Below are positions 6,539-15,470 of a DNA stretch of 37,072 nt, one piece after another. The translations under genes and the position numbers were made by a program. The notes beneath the pieces are model-generated. The model was not told the DNA's origin, made no database searches, and worked only from the letters and a program-made list of their open reading frames with translations. This DNA comes from JAHFKM01 sp035655455 (GTDB lineage: Archaea > Nanobdellota > Nanobdellia > SCGC-AAA011-G17 > GW2011-AR18), in NCBI GenBank assembly GCA_035655455.1, contig DASRUL010000038.1:1-37072 (forward strand). The letters are read 5' to 3'. The stretch's first letter is position 1. Every line of letters begins with the position of its first letter.

Positions 6539-8827
6539 ATGGTCCTCTTTAAGAAGCGTTTGAAAACTGGTGAGCATGAAGTGGTGGTGGAAGGTGCTGA
6601 GGAGGTGATGCATATTAATTATGAGGAATATACTCGGTTGCCTTCTGTGGAGGAGGATCCTTTGACAATGGCTAGGGCTATCGAGAAACTAGCTTCTAAT
6701 CCTGTTGCTCGCGTGGTGTTTCATCAGAAGAAGAAGTATGAGTACCCCTACAACCAAACTCAGATGTTGGTGGAGGTGGGTCAGGTCTACAATCATTTTA
6801 TCAAGCAGAAGAAGCTGCTAACGTTGGCCGCCTTGGAGGCTTTTGGCCCTTTGGAGGATGCTGCTGGTAGGTTGAGGAATTTGCAGTATATTATCTTGAA
6901 CTTGTTGAGGAATGATCCTCTTGGTGCGTATGTTGAGGTGAGGCGTTTTTTGCGTGAGGAGAGGATTCTTCTTGAGAAGGTGCAAGGTCAGCAGTATGCG
7001 TTGGTGGTGAAGCCGTATGTGGATGTGTTGGAGGAGCTTCAAAATCTTCTTGAGAAGACGACGCTTGTGAGGATAGCGCAGCCGTACTTGCAGGGATATG
7101 TGATAGGTTCTCGTGAGGTGTACAAAGTGTTGTTTCATCCCGTGGTTACTCCTGATTTTATGGGGACGAGGCTTGCTGCGACCCCTCCCTTGGATGCGGA
7201 GGAGATTGATTCGTACCAGCTGGGAAAGAACACGTATGTGCAGGTGTTTAATGTGAAAGAGACGGTGAAGCAGTTGTATCATCTGATTCCTCCAGAGTTT
7301 CAGGTGTCTGAGGATAAGTATGAGTTGATTGATATGGCGCGGAAGGTGTTGGCTCAGCATCAGCCGAAGGCCGAGGAGTTTGTGGAGCCTGAGAAGATGC
7401 GCGAGAATTTTTTTAATATTGGTCGTGACTTGCTGACAGAGTTGGCTGATCATCGCGGATTGGAGTTTTCCTTTGAGGAGATTGAGGAGATGGCGGCAAT
7501 TCTTGTGCGGTACACTGTGGGGTTTGGATTGATTGAGGTGTTGTTGAGTGATCCGAATGTGCAGGACATTGCGATTAACAGTCCTGTTGGTGGAACGCCG
7601 ATGTTTGTGGTGCATGGGAAATATGACGAGTGTGTGACGAATATTGTTCCTTCTGTGGAGGATGTTGAGTCTTGGGCGACGAAGTTCAGGCTGATTTCTG
7701 GAAGGCCGCTTGATGAGGCCAATCCTGTGCTTGACACAGAGTTGGTGCTTCCTGGCGCGCGTGCGAGAGTTGCTGTGATTTCTAAGCCCTTGAATCCTAC
7801 AGGGTTGGCGTTTTCTTTGAGGAGGCATCGTGATGATCCATGGACGTTGCCGCTGTTTGTGAAAAATAAGATGATGACTGATCTTGCTGCGGGCTTGCTT
7901 TCTTTTTTGATAGATGGGAACAGGACGCTGCTTGTAGCTGGCACGAGGGGTTCTGGAAAAACAAGTTTATTGGGTTCTGTGCTTATTGAAATTATGAGGA
8001 GGTATAGGGTAATTTTATTGGAGGACACCTTAGAACTTCCTGCAGATGCATTAAGAAAGTTAGGATACAACATCCAGTCAATGAAGGTGCGTTCTGCCTT
8101 ATCTACTGGAGGTACGGAGTTGACTGCTGATGAGGGGATTAGAACTTCTTTAAGGATGGGCGATTCTGCGTTGATTGTGGGAGAAGTGCGTTCGGTGGAA
8201 TCTCGCGCACTTTATGAGGCGATGCGTGTTGGCGCGTTGGCGAATGTTGTTGCTGGGACGATTCATGGCGACTCGCCCTATGGTGTGTTTGATCGTGTGG
8301 TGAATGATCTTGGCGTGCCGAGAACATCGTTTAAGGCGACGGATATTATTATTGTTGCGAATCCTATTAGGTCTGCGGATGGGTTGCATCGTTTTCGCCG
8401 TGTTACTCAAATTACTGAGGTGAGAAAGGAGTGGGAGCAGGATCCTTTGGCTGAGGGCGCGTTTGTGGATTTGATGAAGTATGACAGCAAGACTGACGCG
8501 TTAATCCCAACTGACGCGTTAATCCATGGTGATTCTGTTGTGTTGAAAGCGATTGGTGGTCAGATTCGGGAGTGGGCTGGAAGTTGGGATGCGATTTGGG
8601 AGAATATTTTATTGAGGGCGAGGATGAAGAAAACGTTGGTGGAGTATGATGAGCGGTATGATCTTCATGGGTTGTTGGAGGCGCGTGACGTTGTTGCGAT
8701 GAATGATGAGTTTCACAAGATTAGTGATCATGTGGCTGAGGAAGTTGGCTTCTTGGATAATAAAAGGATTTTCTTTGAATGGGAAGAAAGTTTAAAAAGG
8801 TACGTGAAGATGAATTATGCGAGATGA
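6539..8827 (+). CDS. type II/IV secretion ATPase (VirB11/ArlI/TadA type)
   Basis: A 762-aa cytoplasmic motor protein. The C-terminal ATPase domain has Walker A GTRGSGKTS (residues 468-476), an Asp box around VILLEDTLELP, Walker B DSALIVGEVR (542-551) and the His box GTIHGDSP (573-580). The first 300 or so residues are a long helical N-terminal region that would contact the membrane platform. Such hexameric ATPases drive assembly of pili, archaella or secretion pseudopili. It is longer than typical ArlI (about 550 aa). Its stop overlaps the ATG of the platform gene in an ATGA, so motor and platform are translationally coupled. The downstream pilin-like genes are the likely substrates. Confidence 0.93.
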   Translation: MVLFKKRLKTGEHEVVVEGAEEVMHINYEEYTRLPSVEEDPLTMARAIEKLASNPVARVVFHQKKKYEYPYNQTQMLVEVGQVYNHFIKQKKLLTLAALEAFGPLEDAAGRLRNLQYIILNLLRNDPLGAYVEVRRFLREERILLEKVQGQQYALVVKPYVDVLEELQNLLEKTTLVRIAQPYLQGYVIGSREVYKVLFHPVVTPDFMGTRLAATPPLDAEEIDSYQLGKNTYVQVFNVKETVKQLYHLIPPEFQVSEDKYELIDMARKVLAQHQPKAEEFVEPEKMRENFFNIGRDLLTELADHRGLEFSFEEIEEMAAILVRYTVGFGLIEVLLSDPNVQDIAINSPVGGTPMFVVHGKYDECVTNIVPSVEDVESWATKFRLISGRPLDEANPVLDTELVLPGARARVAVISKPLNPTGLAFSLRRHRDDPWTLPLFVKNKMMTDLAAGLLSFLIDGNRTLLVAGTRGSGKTSLLGSVLIEIMRRYRVILLEDTLELPADALRKLGYNIQSMKVRSALSTGGTELTADEGIRTSLRMGDSALIVGEVRSVESRALYEAMRVGALANVVAGTIHGDSPYGVFDRVVNDLGVPRTSFKATDIIIVANPIRSADGLHRFRRVTQITEVRKEWEQDPLAEGAFVDLMKYDSKTDALIPTDALIHGDSVVLKAIGGQIREWAGSWDAIWENILLRARMKKTLVEYDERYDLHGLLEARDVVAMNDEFHKISDHVAEEVGFLDNKRIFFEWEESLKRYVKMNYAR

Positions 8828-10986
8828 AAAAAGGGGAAGGCGAGATTGTTAAAAAATATGAGGAGAGGCTTGCTGAGCATACTGATGCGGGTCTTGAAGA
8901 TGTTTCGAAGTTCTCAAGCGAGTATGAGAAGTTTCGTGCTGAGGCGCTTTCTGAGAGGCTTTCTTGGTATGAGTCTTGGTGTGGGCTTGCAGAAAATTTG
9001 TTAAGGTTTAAGCCAAATCAAAAAGATCTTCCTGAGCTTGAGCGGGCGGTTGCTACTGCGCATCTGCAGGTAACTCCAGCTGGTGCTGCGAGTTTTGCTG
9101 CGTTGGTTGCGTTCTTGTTTATTCTTCTTGGTCTTGCGTGGATGGCTGTTGGTGTAGTTCTTTCAACAGATTTTTTTGCTGACCTTTCGAAGGTAGAGTT
9201 GCCTGTGTTTTTTCCGTTGTTGTTCTTGGTGTTGGCGTTTGTTTGCGTGCGCGTGCTTTCTCATATGCCTTTGTTTCTCGCTGCGCGTTGGCGCTTGAGA
9301 GCAAGCAACCAGATGGTGCTGTGCATGTTGTACATTGTGATTTTTATGCGCCACACATCAAATCTTGAGAATGCGATTAAGTTCGCGATGGAGCATGTTG
9401 GTCCTCCGCTTTCGTTGGATTTGAGGAAGATTTTTTGGGATATTGAGACTGGAACGTTCTCTACAATTAAGGAATCCTTGGATCATTATTTGGAGTCATG
9501 GCGTCATTATAACTTGGAGTTTGTGACGTCGTTTCATTTGGTGGAGGCTTCCTTGTATGAGCCGACGGAGTCTCGCAGGGTTGAATTGTTGGAGAAGGCG
9601 TTGGAGGTGATGTTGGAAGGGACGTATGAGAAGATGTTGCATTATGCTCAGGAGTTGAAAAATCCTGTTACGACGTTGCATATGTTGGGGATTATTCTTC
9701 CTATTTTAGGGTTGGTCGTCTTCCCATTGGTTGGTTCTTTTTTGCAGGGGCTGGTGCAGTGGTATCATCTTGCGTTCTTGTACAATGTGTTGCTTCCAGT
9801 GGTGGTGCTTGTGTTTGGGATGAATATGCTTGCAAAGCGTCCGACAGGGTATGGTGAGTCTCGTTTTGCTGAGAAGGTGTATAAGACTGCGTTTGATCCG
9901 TTTTGGCTATGTGCCTTTTTGGGATCGTTGTTGATGATTGTTGGTTTTTTCCCGATAATTATTAATCTTTTGAATCCTTCTGCGACTGTTGGTGATAAGT
10001 GTGGGAATGGTGATCTTGATCTTGGCTTGTTTGGTTGTTTTTTGGATTACCAAGAGAAGGGAGGAAAATTATATGGTCCTTTTGGTCTTGGCGCCTTGGT
10101 GGTGAGTTTTTTTGTTCCGTTCGGGTTGGCGTTGGCGTTCGGCTTGTATTATCGATTGAGGACCGCGAAGCTTGTGAAGATAAGGAATGAGACGTTGGCG
10201 TTGGAGAAGGAGTACGCTGCTGCGTTGTTTCAGCTTGGGAATAGGATTGGGGATGGTGTTCCTGCTGAGCTCGCGTTTAACAAGGTTGCTTTGACGCTTG
10301 AGGGCACTCCTGCTGGTGATTTTTTTGGGCGCGTGGATCAGAATGTGCGGATGCTTGGGATGAGTGTGGAGGAGGCTATTTTTAACGAGAAGAATGGTGC
10401 GATTCTTGCTTCTCCTTCTCCGTTGATTGAGTCTTCGATGGAGGTGCTTGTTGAGGCTGCTCGGAAAGGTCCGAAGATTGTTTCTCAGTCATTGATAACA
10501 ATCTCAAATTATGTTGATAAGATTAACAGGGTGAATGAGCGGTTGAAGGATTTGATGGCTGAGGTCGTTTCTTCGATGAAGTCGCAGATTGGGTTGATGA
10601 CGCCTGCGATTGCCGGGATTGTTGTGGGTATTTCTTCGATGATTGTTGCGATTATTGTGAATTTGAATGTGAAGTTTTCTCAACTTTCTCTTGGCGCTGG
10701 TGTTGAGGGTGTTGGTGATCTCGGTGCGTTGGTGGATATTTTTGGTGTTGAGGGGATTATTCCGGGGTTTTTCTTTCAGCTTGTTGTCGGCGTGTATGTG
10801 GTGCAGTTGACTTATATCTTGACAAAGTTGCAGAGCGGGATTGAGAACGGTGAGGATCCTGTTATGGAAAGGTATCTTCTTGGGAGGAATATGTATCGGG
10901 GCGTGTTTTTGTATGTTATTCTTTCTTTGATTGTGTCTGTGTTGTTCTTCTTGTTGGCGAACAAGTTGTTGGAGCAGAGCTTTTAA
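8824..10986 (+). CDS. double-T2SSF membrane platform protein (ArlJ/TadC-like)
   Basis: About 720 aa. It is the membrane platform paired with the upstream ATPase. Two type II secretion F-type helical domains are visible: the first spans about residues 175-300 with flanking TM helices, the second about 460-610 (ALFQLGNRIGDGVPAELAF to the IVVGISSMIVAIIVNLNV helix). At least eight hydrophobic segments are present. The frame is open from 8779, but the ATG at 8824 overlaps the ATPase stop as ATGA and is chosen for that reason. Tandem F domains resemble archaellum ArlJ, though the protein is larger because of a soluble N-terminus and a loop at about 395-425. Confidence 0.9.
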   Translation: MKKGEGEIVKKYEERLAEHTDAGLEDVSKFSSEYEKFRAEALSERLSWYESWCGLAENLLRFKPNQKDLPELERAVATAHLQVTPAGAASFAALVAFLFILLGLAWMAVGVVLSTDFFADLSKVELPVFFPLLFLVLAFVCVRVLSHMPLFLAARWRLRASNQMVLCMLYIVIFMRHTSNLENAIKFAMEHVGPPLSLDLRKIFWDIETGTFSTIKESLDHYLESWRHYNLEFVTSFHLVEASLYEPTESRRVELLEKALEVMLEGTYEKMLHYAQELKNPVTTLHMLGIILPILGLVVFPLVGSFLQGLVQWYHLAFLYNVLLPVVVLVFGMNMLAKRPTGYGESRFAEKVYKTAFDPFWLCAFLGSLLMIVGFFPIIINLLNPSATVGDKCGNGDLDLGLFGCFLDYQEKGGKLYGPFGLGALVVSFFVPFGLALAFGLYYRLRTAKLVKIRNETLALEKEYAAALFQLGNRIGDGVPAELAFNKVALTLEGTPAGDFFGRVDQNVRMLGMSVEEAIFNEKNGAILASPSPLIESSMEVLVEAARKGPKIVSQSLITISNYVDKINRVNERLKDLMAEVVSSMKSQIGLMTPAIAGIVVGISSMIVAIIVNLNVKFSQLSLGAGVEGVGDLGALVDIFGVEGIIPGFFFQLVVGVYVVQLTYILTKLQSGIENGEDPVMERYLLGRNMYRGVFLYVILSLIVSVLFFLLANKLLEQSF

Positions 10987-10991
10987 AAAGG

Positions 10992-11002
10992 TTTAAATAT
11001 AT
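10992..11002 (+). promoter_or_regulatory. TATA box of the 11024-12039 pilin-like operon
   Basis: TTTAAATATAT lies about 25 bases before the ATG at 11024, directly after the platform gene stop, indicating a separate promoter and a leaderless transcript. Confidence 0.55.
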
Positions 11003-11023
11003 TGTTTCTCGGAGAAGTTGTTA

Positions 11024-11146
11024 ATGGTGAAAAGAGGTGCGATGAGTTTTCCTTTGAAGATGATTATTGAGATAATCTTGTTGCTCTTGTTGGCTGTTGT
11101 GGTGTATCAAGTGTTTGTGAAGGTTATTGGGGGGGTGCTGCGATGA
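11024..11146 (+). CDS. 40-aa pilin-like microprotein
   Basis: A 40-aa protein, MVKRGAMSFPLKMIIEIILL and onward. A KRG end to the charged leader is followed by one long hydrophobic helix and then only about ten residues. This is the layout of an archaeal class III prepilin signal with almost no mature head domain. The TATA box 25 bases upstream and the ATGA overlap with the next gene support it as real. It may be a minor pilin, a plug or an assembly peptide. Too short for confident family assignment. Confidence 0.7.
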   Translation: MVKRGAMSFPLKMIIEIILLLLLAVVVYQVFVKVIGGVLR

Positions 11147-12039
11147 ACAAGCGTGGTCTTGAGACAATCACGTTGGAGTTGATTCTTGGGGTGCTTGTCT
11201 TGGTTGTTCTTGTTGGGTTTGTGACGTTGTATAGGGATGTTGCTGAGGCGCAAGCGTCAAGGGACGTAGTGAGGTTATGGGTGCTTGAGAGTGGGAAGAA
11301 GCAGGAGGTTGCGAAGTTTAATATTCAAGAGATTGGAAGGCCTTCTGTTGCGATAGTGAATCCTGAGCCGTTGTTAATTTCAACAAAGAAGCAACTGGAG
11401 CGTGATGCTCATGGCTTGATTGCGAATGAGATGGTTGATTGTTGGAATACGTTTGTTCGTGGTGAGGTAAACTTCTTGGGCAAGTGGGCTGAAGAGAATG
11501 TGTTTTGTTTTCCGTGTGCGACAGTTTCTTTTGCTGAAGAGCTAAAGAATGATCCTAAGGCGAAGCTTTCAGGGTTCAATAAGTTTCTTGCCGAGCGTCG
11601 TCCTGATGGCAATCAGCCTACGTATAAAGAGATTCTTACGAAGAAGAATGAGAAGTTAAAAGAGCTGACACCTCGTGCTGAGGCTGATGTGGTTCCTGTG
11701 AGCGAGGATTTGTATGTGTTCTTTGTCGCGACGTCTGGAAAGCAGTGGAGGTTTTTGTTGAAGTCTGCTGAGGAAGGGATTGTAAGCGCTGCTAAGGGGG
11801 ATGTTGGCGGTGTTGCTGGTGGTCTTGGTGGTGCGTTGATTGGTGCGAAGATTGGAGGTGTTGCAGGTACGATTATTCCCGGGGTGGGTAATGTTGCTGG
11901 TGCGATTATTGGCGGTGTTGCTGGTGGTCTTGGTGGAGTGAGTTTGATTGAGGCGGTGTTTTCTGAGGATGTTCAGTTTGAGCCGTTGGTGATTCTTGGT
12001 CCTGCTGATTTTATCACGAAGCATTGTAATCCTGAATAA
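11143..12039 (+). CDS. pilin-like secreted protein with glycine-zipper domain
   Basis: A 298-aa protein. The start MNKRGLETITLELILGVL is a class III signal: KRG leader followed by a hydrophobic helix of about 22 residues. The head domain (about residues 35-215) has cysteines in CWNTF and FCFPCAT that could form disulfides. Residues about 222-265 are a glycine zipper in which GGVAGGLGG occurs twice, the kind of segment that inserts into or packs in membranes. It is coupled by ATGA to the 40-aa gene upstream. Probably a large minor pilin or tip protein; a membrane-perturbing role is conceivable but unproven. Confidence 0.78.
   Translation: MNKRGLETITLELILGVLVLVVLVGFVTLYRDVAEAQASRDVVRLWVLESGKKQEVAKFNIQEIGRPSVAIVNPEPLLISTKKQLERDAHGLIANEMVDCWNTFVRGEVNFLGKWAEENVFCFPCATVSFAEELKNDPKAKLSGFNKFLAERRPDGNQPTYKEILTKKNEKLKELTPRAEADVVPVSEDLYVFFVATSGKQWRFLLKSAEEGIVSAAKGDVGGVAGGLGGALIGAKIGGVAGTIIPGVGNVAGAIIGGVAGGLGGVSLIEAVFSEDVQFEPLVILGPADFITKHCNPE
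11806..11936 (+). repeat. 26-bp direct repeat coding for the glycine zipper
   Basis: An identical 26-bp word begins at 11806 and at 11911, both in the same reading frame and 105 bases (35 codons) apart. It encodes GGVAGGLGG. The intervening codons are also glycine-rich, so the zipper probably grew by internal duplication. Confidence 0.75.
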
Positions 12040-12048
12040 AACCAAAAG

Positions 12049-12056
12049 TTTATATG
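12049..12056 (+). promoter_or_regulatory. TATA box before the 12080 gene
   Basis: TTTATATG lies about 26 bases before the ATG at 12080, fitting a leaderless transcript and supporting that start over the longer open frame beginning at 11996. Confidence 0.5.
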
Positions 12057-12079
12057 TTTCTTCAGAAGAATCTTGGTTG

Positions 12080-12232
12080 ATGAGAAAGGGGGATCTTGCG
12101 TGGGACACGATTGGAAAGTTGGTGATTGGGTTAGCGTTTATGGTGGTGCTTGCGCTGATTATTTTTTTTGCGCGTGACAAGATGGGCGAGCTGTTGAAGG
12201 AGTTGGTAAAGGCGTTGAGGTTCGGGCTCTGA
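12080..12232 (+). CDS. 50-aa pilin-like microprotein
   Basis: A 50-aa protein, MRKGDLAWDTIGKLVIGLAF and onward: a short RKG leader, one hydrophobic helix and an amphipathic lysine-rich C-terminus (KMGELLKELVKALRFGL). It is the second microprotein of the locus with a pilin-type start and no head domain. The frame is open from 11996, but that would overlap the preceding gene, and the TATA box favours 12080. Its stop and the next ATG share one base (TGATG), so translation is coupled to the 504-aa gene. Function unknown. Confidence 0.72.
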   Translation: MRKGDLAWDTIGKLVIGLAFMVVLALIIFFARDKMGELLKELVKALRFGL

Positions 12233-13746
12233 TGGCTGAGGCTGCGCTTTCGAACGTTGTGAAGGGTATTCTAATGTTGGTAGTTGTTGTTGCAGTGATT
12301 TATTTTGGGGTGACGACAATGAAGCCGTTGGTTGAGGCATTTTTTGGGATTGGGGTTGTGTCTCCTGCTGAGATAAAGGAGGCTAATGATATGTTTGCTT
12401 TTTTTGTGAAGCAGTATAAGGAGTGTAAGAATTCTCCAGATGCTGATTGTTTGTGCCCATTGAGTGTAGTGCTTCCTCAGGGGATTATTTTGAGTGTTGA
12501 GAATAATCCTGGGTTGAAGGAGACGGAGTTTAGTTTGCTTGAGGGCGAAGTTGATGAGCGCGGGTTGAATCCATTTGGAAGGAACAAGCTTCAGGGTGGG
12601 AGTGCGGCTATTCTAAGCGATGATCTTCCGCGTGAGCGGCGCATAGTTGGGAATGATCGTCCTTCATATGCTTTTGAATGGACTGTTGAAGGGAATGTGC
12701 TTAAGGCCAAGCCTTTGTACAGCCAGGAGTTGTGGCTTGCGAATGGGGATGATTGCGATCCTTGTTTGTTTGGGGCGAATCTTGAACTTGGACCGCTTCG
12801 GTTTGATCCTGGTTATTTATATAAAGAAGGTGTTGAAAATGTGATTTTTATAAGTGATACCAAGATGCGCGGAAGTATTATTACTGTAGAGCTTCCAGAG
12901 CATCAGGAGCTTGCAAAGTTAAGGCGATGTGCTCCTGGAGATCCGAATGCAGATATGTTATTTAATCAGATCATTTCTGAGTTTGAGAGGTGTTTACCCT
13001 ACAATTCTCTGGCAGGAGATTATGTTTCTGGGGAAATAAGAGTTCCTGTTAGGGAAAACACGGTTTCAGGATTTACGTATGTTGTAGGATTGCGTTATTA
13101 TCTTGGAAAGAACGAGCGTGTGGGCGCGTGGCGGGTAAGTCAGTATTATCAGCTGAAGTCTCGAAGCGTGCTGCAATCAGATATTAAAGATTTACGTCCT
13201 GATCCGAATCCAAGCGAAGCGCATAAGCGGGCTGCGGAAGAGGTGTTAGCTAAGGTAAAGGGAAAAAAAGGTAGTGAAGGATTACGGTTGTTGCCGAAGC
13301 TTGAGGTTTCTGGAAAAGTTTTAGCTGTAACTGAATCTGTGAATCCGCTTGATGCTGAGGAGCTTGCGCGTGTGGAGCAGGATCGTGAGAAAAACCCTGT
13401 TTCTCGTCCTACAAAGTGCGCTTCTTTAAAATTGTTTAAAAATCAGCGTTCTATTGTTCCTGAAGGGTTTTTTATAGAAATTTTAGGTGATGGCAGGTTT
13501 GCTCTTTTCCAAGGTGAGAAGATTGTGCGCGCAAAGCGTTTCCCATTGAGAGTGTGTAAAACTAACGCTTTAGGCGAAGATCAGCAACCGATGGAATACA
13601 TAAAACTGGATCAAAACGCAGTGTCTCTTGACGTTTATCGTTATCCTCAAAATTCTGCATATGAGGTGTGCGTGGTGAATGTGGATCGTAAGACTTCAGA
13701 GGCAGAGGCTGTTCGTGAGCTTGCTGGTGTCTTTAAGGAAAAATAA
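12232..13746 (+). CDS. large membrane-anchored extracellular protein of the pilus-like locus
   Basis: A 504-aa protein with one N-terminal TM helix at about residues 10-32 and a long extracellular remainder. Cysteine clusters (CKNSPDADCLCPLS at about 64-77, DDCDPCLFG at about 177-185 and others) suggest disulfides or a metal site. No known domain is recognised. The N-terminus lacks a clean KKG leader, so it may be anchored rather than processed as a pilin. It is co-translated with the 50-aa microprotein. The size and position would suit an adhesin or tip-associated subunit; that is inference. Confidence 0.78.
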   Translation: MAEAALSNVVKGILMLVVVVAVIYFGVTTMKPLVEAFFGIGVVSPAEIKEANDMFAFFVKQYKECKNSPDADCLCPLSVVLPQGIILSVENNPGLKETEFSLLEGEVDERGLNPFGRNKLQGGSAAILSDDLPRERRIVGNDRPSYAFEWTVEGNVLKAKPLYSQELWLANGDDCDPCLFGANLELGPLRFDPGYLYKEGVENVIFISDTKMRGSIITVELPEHQELAKLRRCAPGDPNADMLFNQIISEFERCLPYNSLAGDYVSGEIRVPVRENTVSGFTYVVGLRYYLGKNERVGAWRVSQYYQLKSRSVLQSDIKDLRPDPNPSEAHKRAAEEVLAKVKGKKGSEGLRLLPKLEVSGKVLAVTESVNPLDAEELARVEQDREKNPVSRPTKCASLKLFKNQRSIVPEGFFIEILGDGRFALFQGEKIVRAKRFPLRVCKTNALGEDQQPMEYIKLDQNAVSLDVYRYPQNSAYEVCVVNVDRKTSEAEAVRELAGVFKEK

Positions 13747-13756
13747 AACCAAAACC

Positions 13757-13765
13757 TTTATAATA
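13757..13765 (+). promoter_or_regulatory. TATA box before the 13810 gene
   Basis: TTTATAATA lies about 50 bases before the ATG at 13810, leaving a leader of roughly 25 bases that contains a GGTGA-like ribosome-binding element. Confidence 0.45.
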
Positions 13766-13809
13766 AGACAGCATGCTTTTGGTAGTAATTGAAAAAGGTG
13801 AACGTGTTG

Positions 13810-14226
13810 ATGAACAAGAAAGGTCAGGGATTGCCGATGAACGTGGTGATTCTTGGGATTATTGTGATTGTTGTGTTAATTGTTGTGCTTGTATTCTTTG
13901 TTGGCGGAACTGGTCAATTTACGCAGAAGATCAAACAGATTCTCGGGTTGAATGTAAAAGGAGAGGAGTTGCAGCTTGCGACGCAGTCTTGTATTCGTTC
14001 TTGTGAGAGTGTTGCTGAAAGAACACCTATTGAACAAAAAAATTCGTTTTATTGTAATGGCATCTTGATTGTTGATAATGATGCGAATATAGATACCCCT
14101 CCGATCAAGACAAAGTGTGGTGATAGCTCAACTGCGAATACAGAGACGCTAAGCGCTTCAGAGGAAAGGCAGGGCATTAAATTAGGAAGGTCATTGGATG
14201 TTCCTTGTGAGATTAGCTGTGCATGA
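13810..14226 (+). CDS. class III pilin-like protein
   Basis: A 138-aa protein beginning MNKKGQGLPMNVVILGIIVI, a textbook class III signal: a KKGQG leader followed by a helix of about 25 hydrophobic residues. The mature domain (about residues 40-138) contains several cysteines (CIRSCE, YCNG, KCGD, PCEISC) likely to form disulfides. The frame is open from 13789 through non-ATG codons; the ATG at 13810 gives the canonical leader. It overlaps the next microprotein gene as ATGA. Confidence 0.8.
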   Translation: MNKKGQGLPMNVVILGIIVIVVLIVVLVFFVGGTGQFTQKIKQILGLNVKGEELQLATQSCIRSCESVAERTPIEQKNSFYCNGILIVDNDANIDTPPIKTKCGDSSTANTETLSASEERQGIKLGRSLDVPCEISCA

Positions 14227-14405
14227 TGAAATCTAAAGCTGGTGCTGAGTTAAGCTTGAACACGATCATTGTTGCTATTATTCTTCTTGTTGTGTTGGTT
14301 GTCTTGATCTTGTTGTTTGCGGGAGTTGGAGGTTCTCTCTTTAGTTCGATTAAGAATTATGCGAATGTTGTTCTTGGATTGGCGAGGGATCTTCCCAAGC
14401 CTTAG
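14223..14405 (+). CDS. 60-aa pilin-like microprotein
   Basis: A 60-aa protein, M-MKSKAGAELSLNTIIVAIIL and onward. KAG followed by a serine/threonine-containing start to a long hydrophobic helix resembles archaellin or small pilin leaders. Only about 25 residues follow the helix. Two consecutive ATGs (14223 and 14226) are possible; the first overlaps the preceding stop. It is the third microprotein of the locus and could be the major thin-fibre subunit or a minor pilin. Confidence 0.75.
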   Translation: MMKSKAGAELSLNTIIVAIILLVVLVVLILLFAGVGGSLFSSIKNYANVVLGLARDLPKP

Positions 14406-14434
14406 AGTTAAAATGTTCAAAAGCTGAGGATAGG

Positions 14435-14443
14435 TTTATATAA
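14435..14443 (+). promoter_or_regulatory. strong TATA box of the 14466-17660 operon
   Basis: TTTATATAA lies about 27 bases before the ATG at 14466. It is a near-consensus archaeal TATA box and would drive the five overlapping genes that follow. Confidence 0.6.
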
Positions 14444-14465
14444 ATGGTTTTCTAGGTTGTTTTTG

Positions 14466-15470
14466 ATGGCAGGAAAGAGGGGGACGATAGATTACGTGAC
14501 GAGTATGATTCTTGGTGTTGCCCTTGCGTTGTTGTTGATTTTTGTGACCATAGCATTGTACAACGCCTTTTTTGGGAAAGTGGAGTGTTCGAATAAGGCT
14601 GAGTGGGGCGCTATTGCAAGGGCTGTGACGTTGGTGGAGTCTGGTGTTCGTTCTTCGATTGAGATTCCTTTTTTTAATGGGGATTGCCCGCTGGTGAGTT
14701 TTACAAAAGGGGAAATCTTGGAGATTGCTCCCGGCTCTTCGAAGTTGTTGACAGATGATCCGCAGTTGTGCCTATGCAAACTTAAAAAGAGCAAGTGTGA
14801 TCCTTTGGAGTGTTACAGGTTTAAGAAAGTAAAAGAAGTGCGCCTTCCCTTAGGAGGCCAGGTTTCAACAAAAGGCTTGAAGCAGTATATGTTTGTGAGG
14901 TTTGAGAGGCAGGATGCGAGTTTTGTGGTGAGTGTGAAAGGGGAAACCAAGAAGGAGCAGCAGTATGTGTATGAGTCTGGGGATGAGCCTGAAGTAAGTG
15001 ATGTTGAGGCCTTGAGGCTGGTAAGAAAAGTGAGCGTGGCCTACACTGTTCCGGGAGAAGTAAGGATGAAGGGTGTTGAGGTTGATGCTCGTCCTGAGTT
15101 TTATCCTGTTGAGATGCGTATTGTGAAGGGAGTGTTTCCGCAGAGGGTGAAGGTTGTTCTTGAGAGGATTTCAGCTGGAGGGGTGAGTGCTGTGAAGCCT
15201 GAGCAGGTGAAAAGTATGAATCTTGAGGTGTTGCTTCTTCTTGACCATGTGAAAGCGTTGGCTGAGGAGGGATTGTCTGAGAAGGAATTAAGGTTGTTTT
15301 ATAAAAAAGAAGAGGAGTGGCCGAGTGTGTCTTTGAAGTGTGAGATGGAGAAAGCATTCTTGTATAAGGTGTCAGAGGATGCGGGGCTGGATGTGGTTCC
15401 TTGTGCGGGGATGATTGAGGGGTTCGCTGAGGAGTTTGCGCTTGGACCAGGGGCTGGGAACATTGGCTAG
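14466..15470 (+). CDS. pilin-like secreted protein with cysteine-rich head
   Basis: A 334-aa protein beginning MAGKRGTIDYVTSMILGVAL: a KRG leader then a hydrophobic helix. A cluster of cysteines (CLCKLKKSKCDPLECY at about residues 101-116) lies early in the head; further cysteines occur near the C-terminus. The remainder looks beta-rich and soluble. The frame is open from 14457 through a TTG codon, but the ATG at 14466 fits the TATA box and the leader. First gene of a five-gene overlapping operon. No family recognised. Confidence 0.78.
   Translation: MAGKRGTIDYVTSMILGVALALLLIFVTIALYNAFFGKVECSNKAEWGAIARAVTLVESGVRSSIEIPFFNGDCPLVSFTKGEILEIAPGSSKLLTDDPQLCLCKLKKSKCDPLECYRFKKVKEVRLPLGGQVSTKGLKQYMFVRFERQDASFVVSVKGETKKEQQYVYESGDEPEVSDVEALRLVRKVSVAYTVPGEVRMKGVEVDARPEFYPVEMRIVKGVFPQRVKVVLERISAGGVSAVKPEQVKSMNLEVLLLLDHVKALAEEGLSEKELRLFYKKEEEWPSVSLKCEMEKAFLYKVSEDAGLDVVPCAGMIEGFAEEFALGPGAGNIG

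Noticed and set aside
6818..7828. Long minus-strand open frame of 336 codons opposite the ATPase
   Set aside because: It is rich in His, Arg and Leu, as expected for a shadow of a G/T-rich gene, and the plus-strand ATPase is certain.
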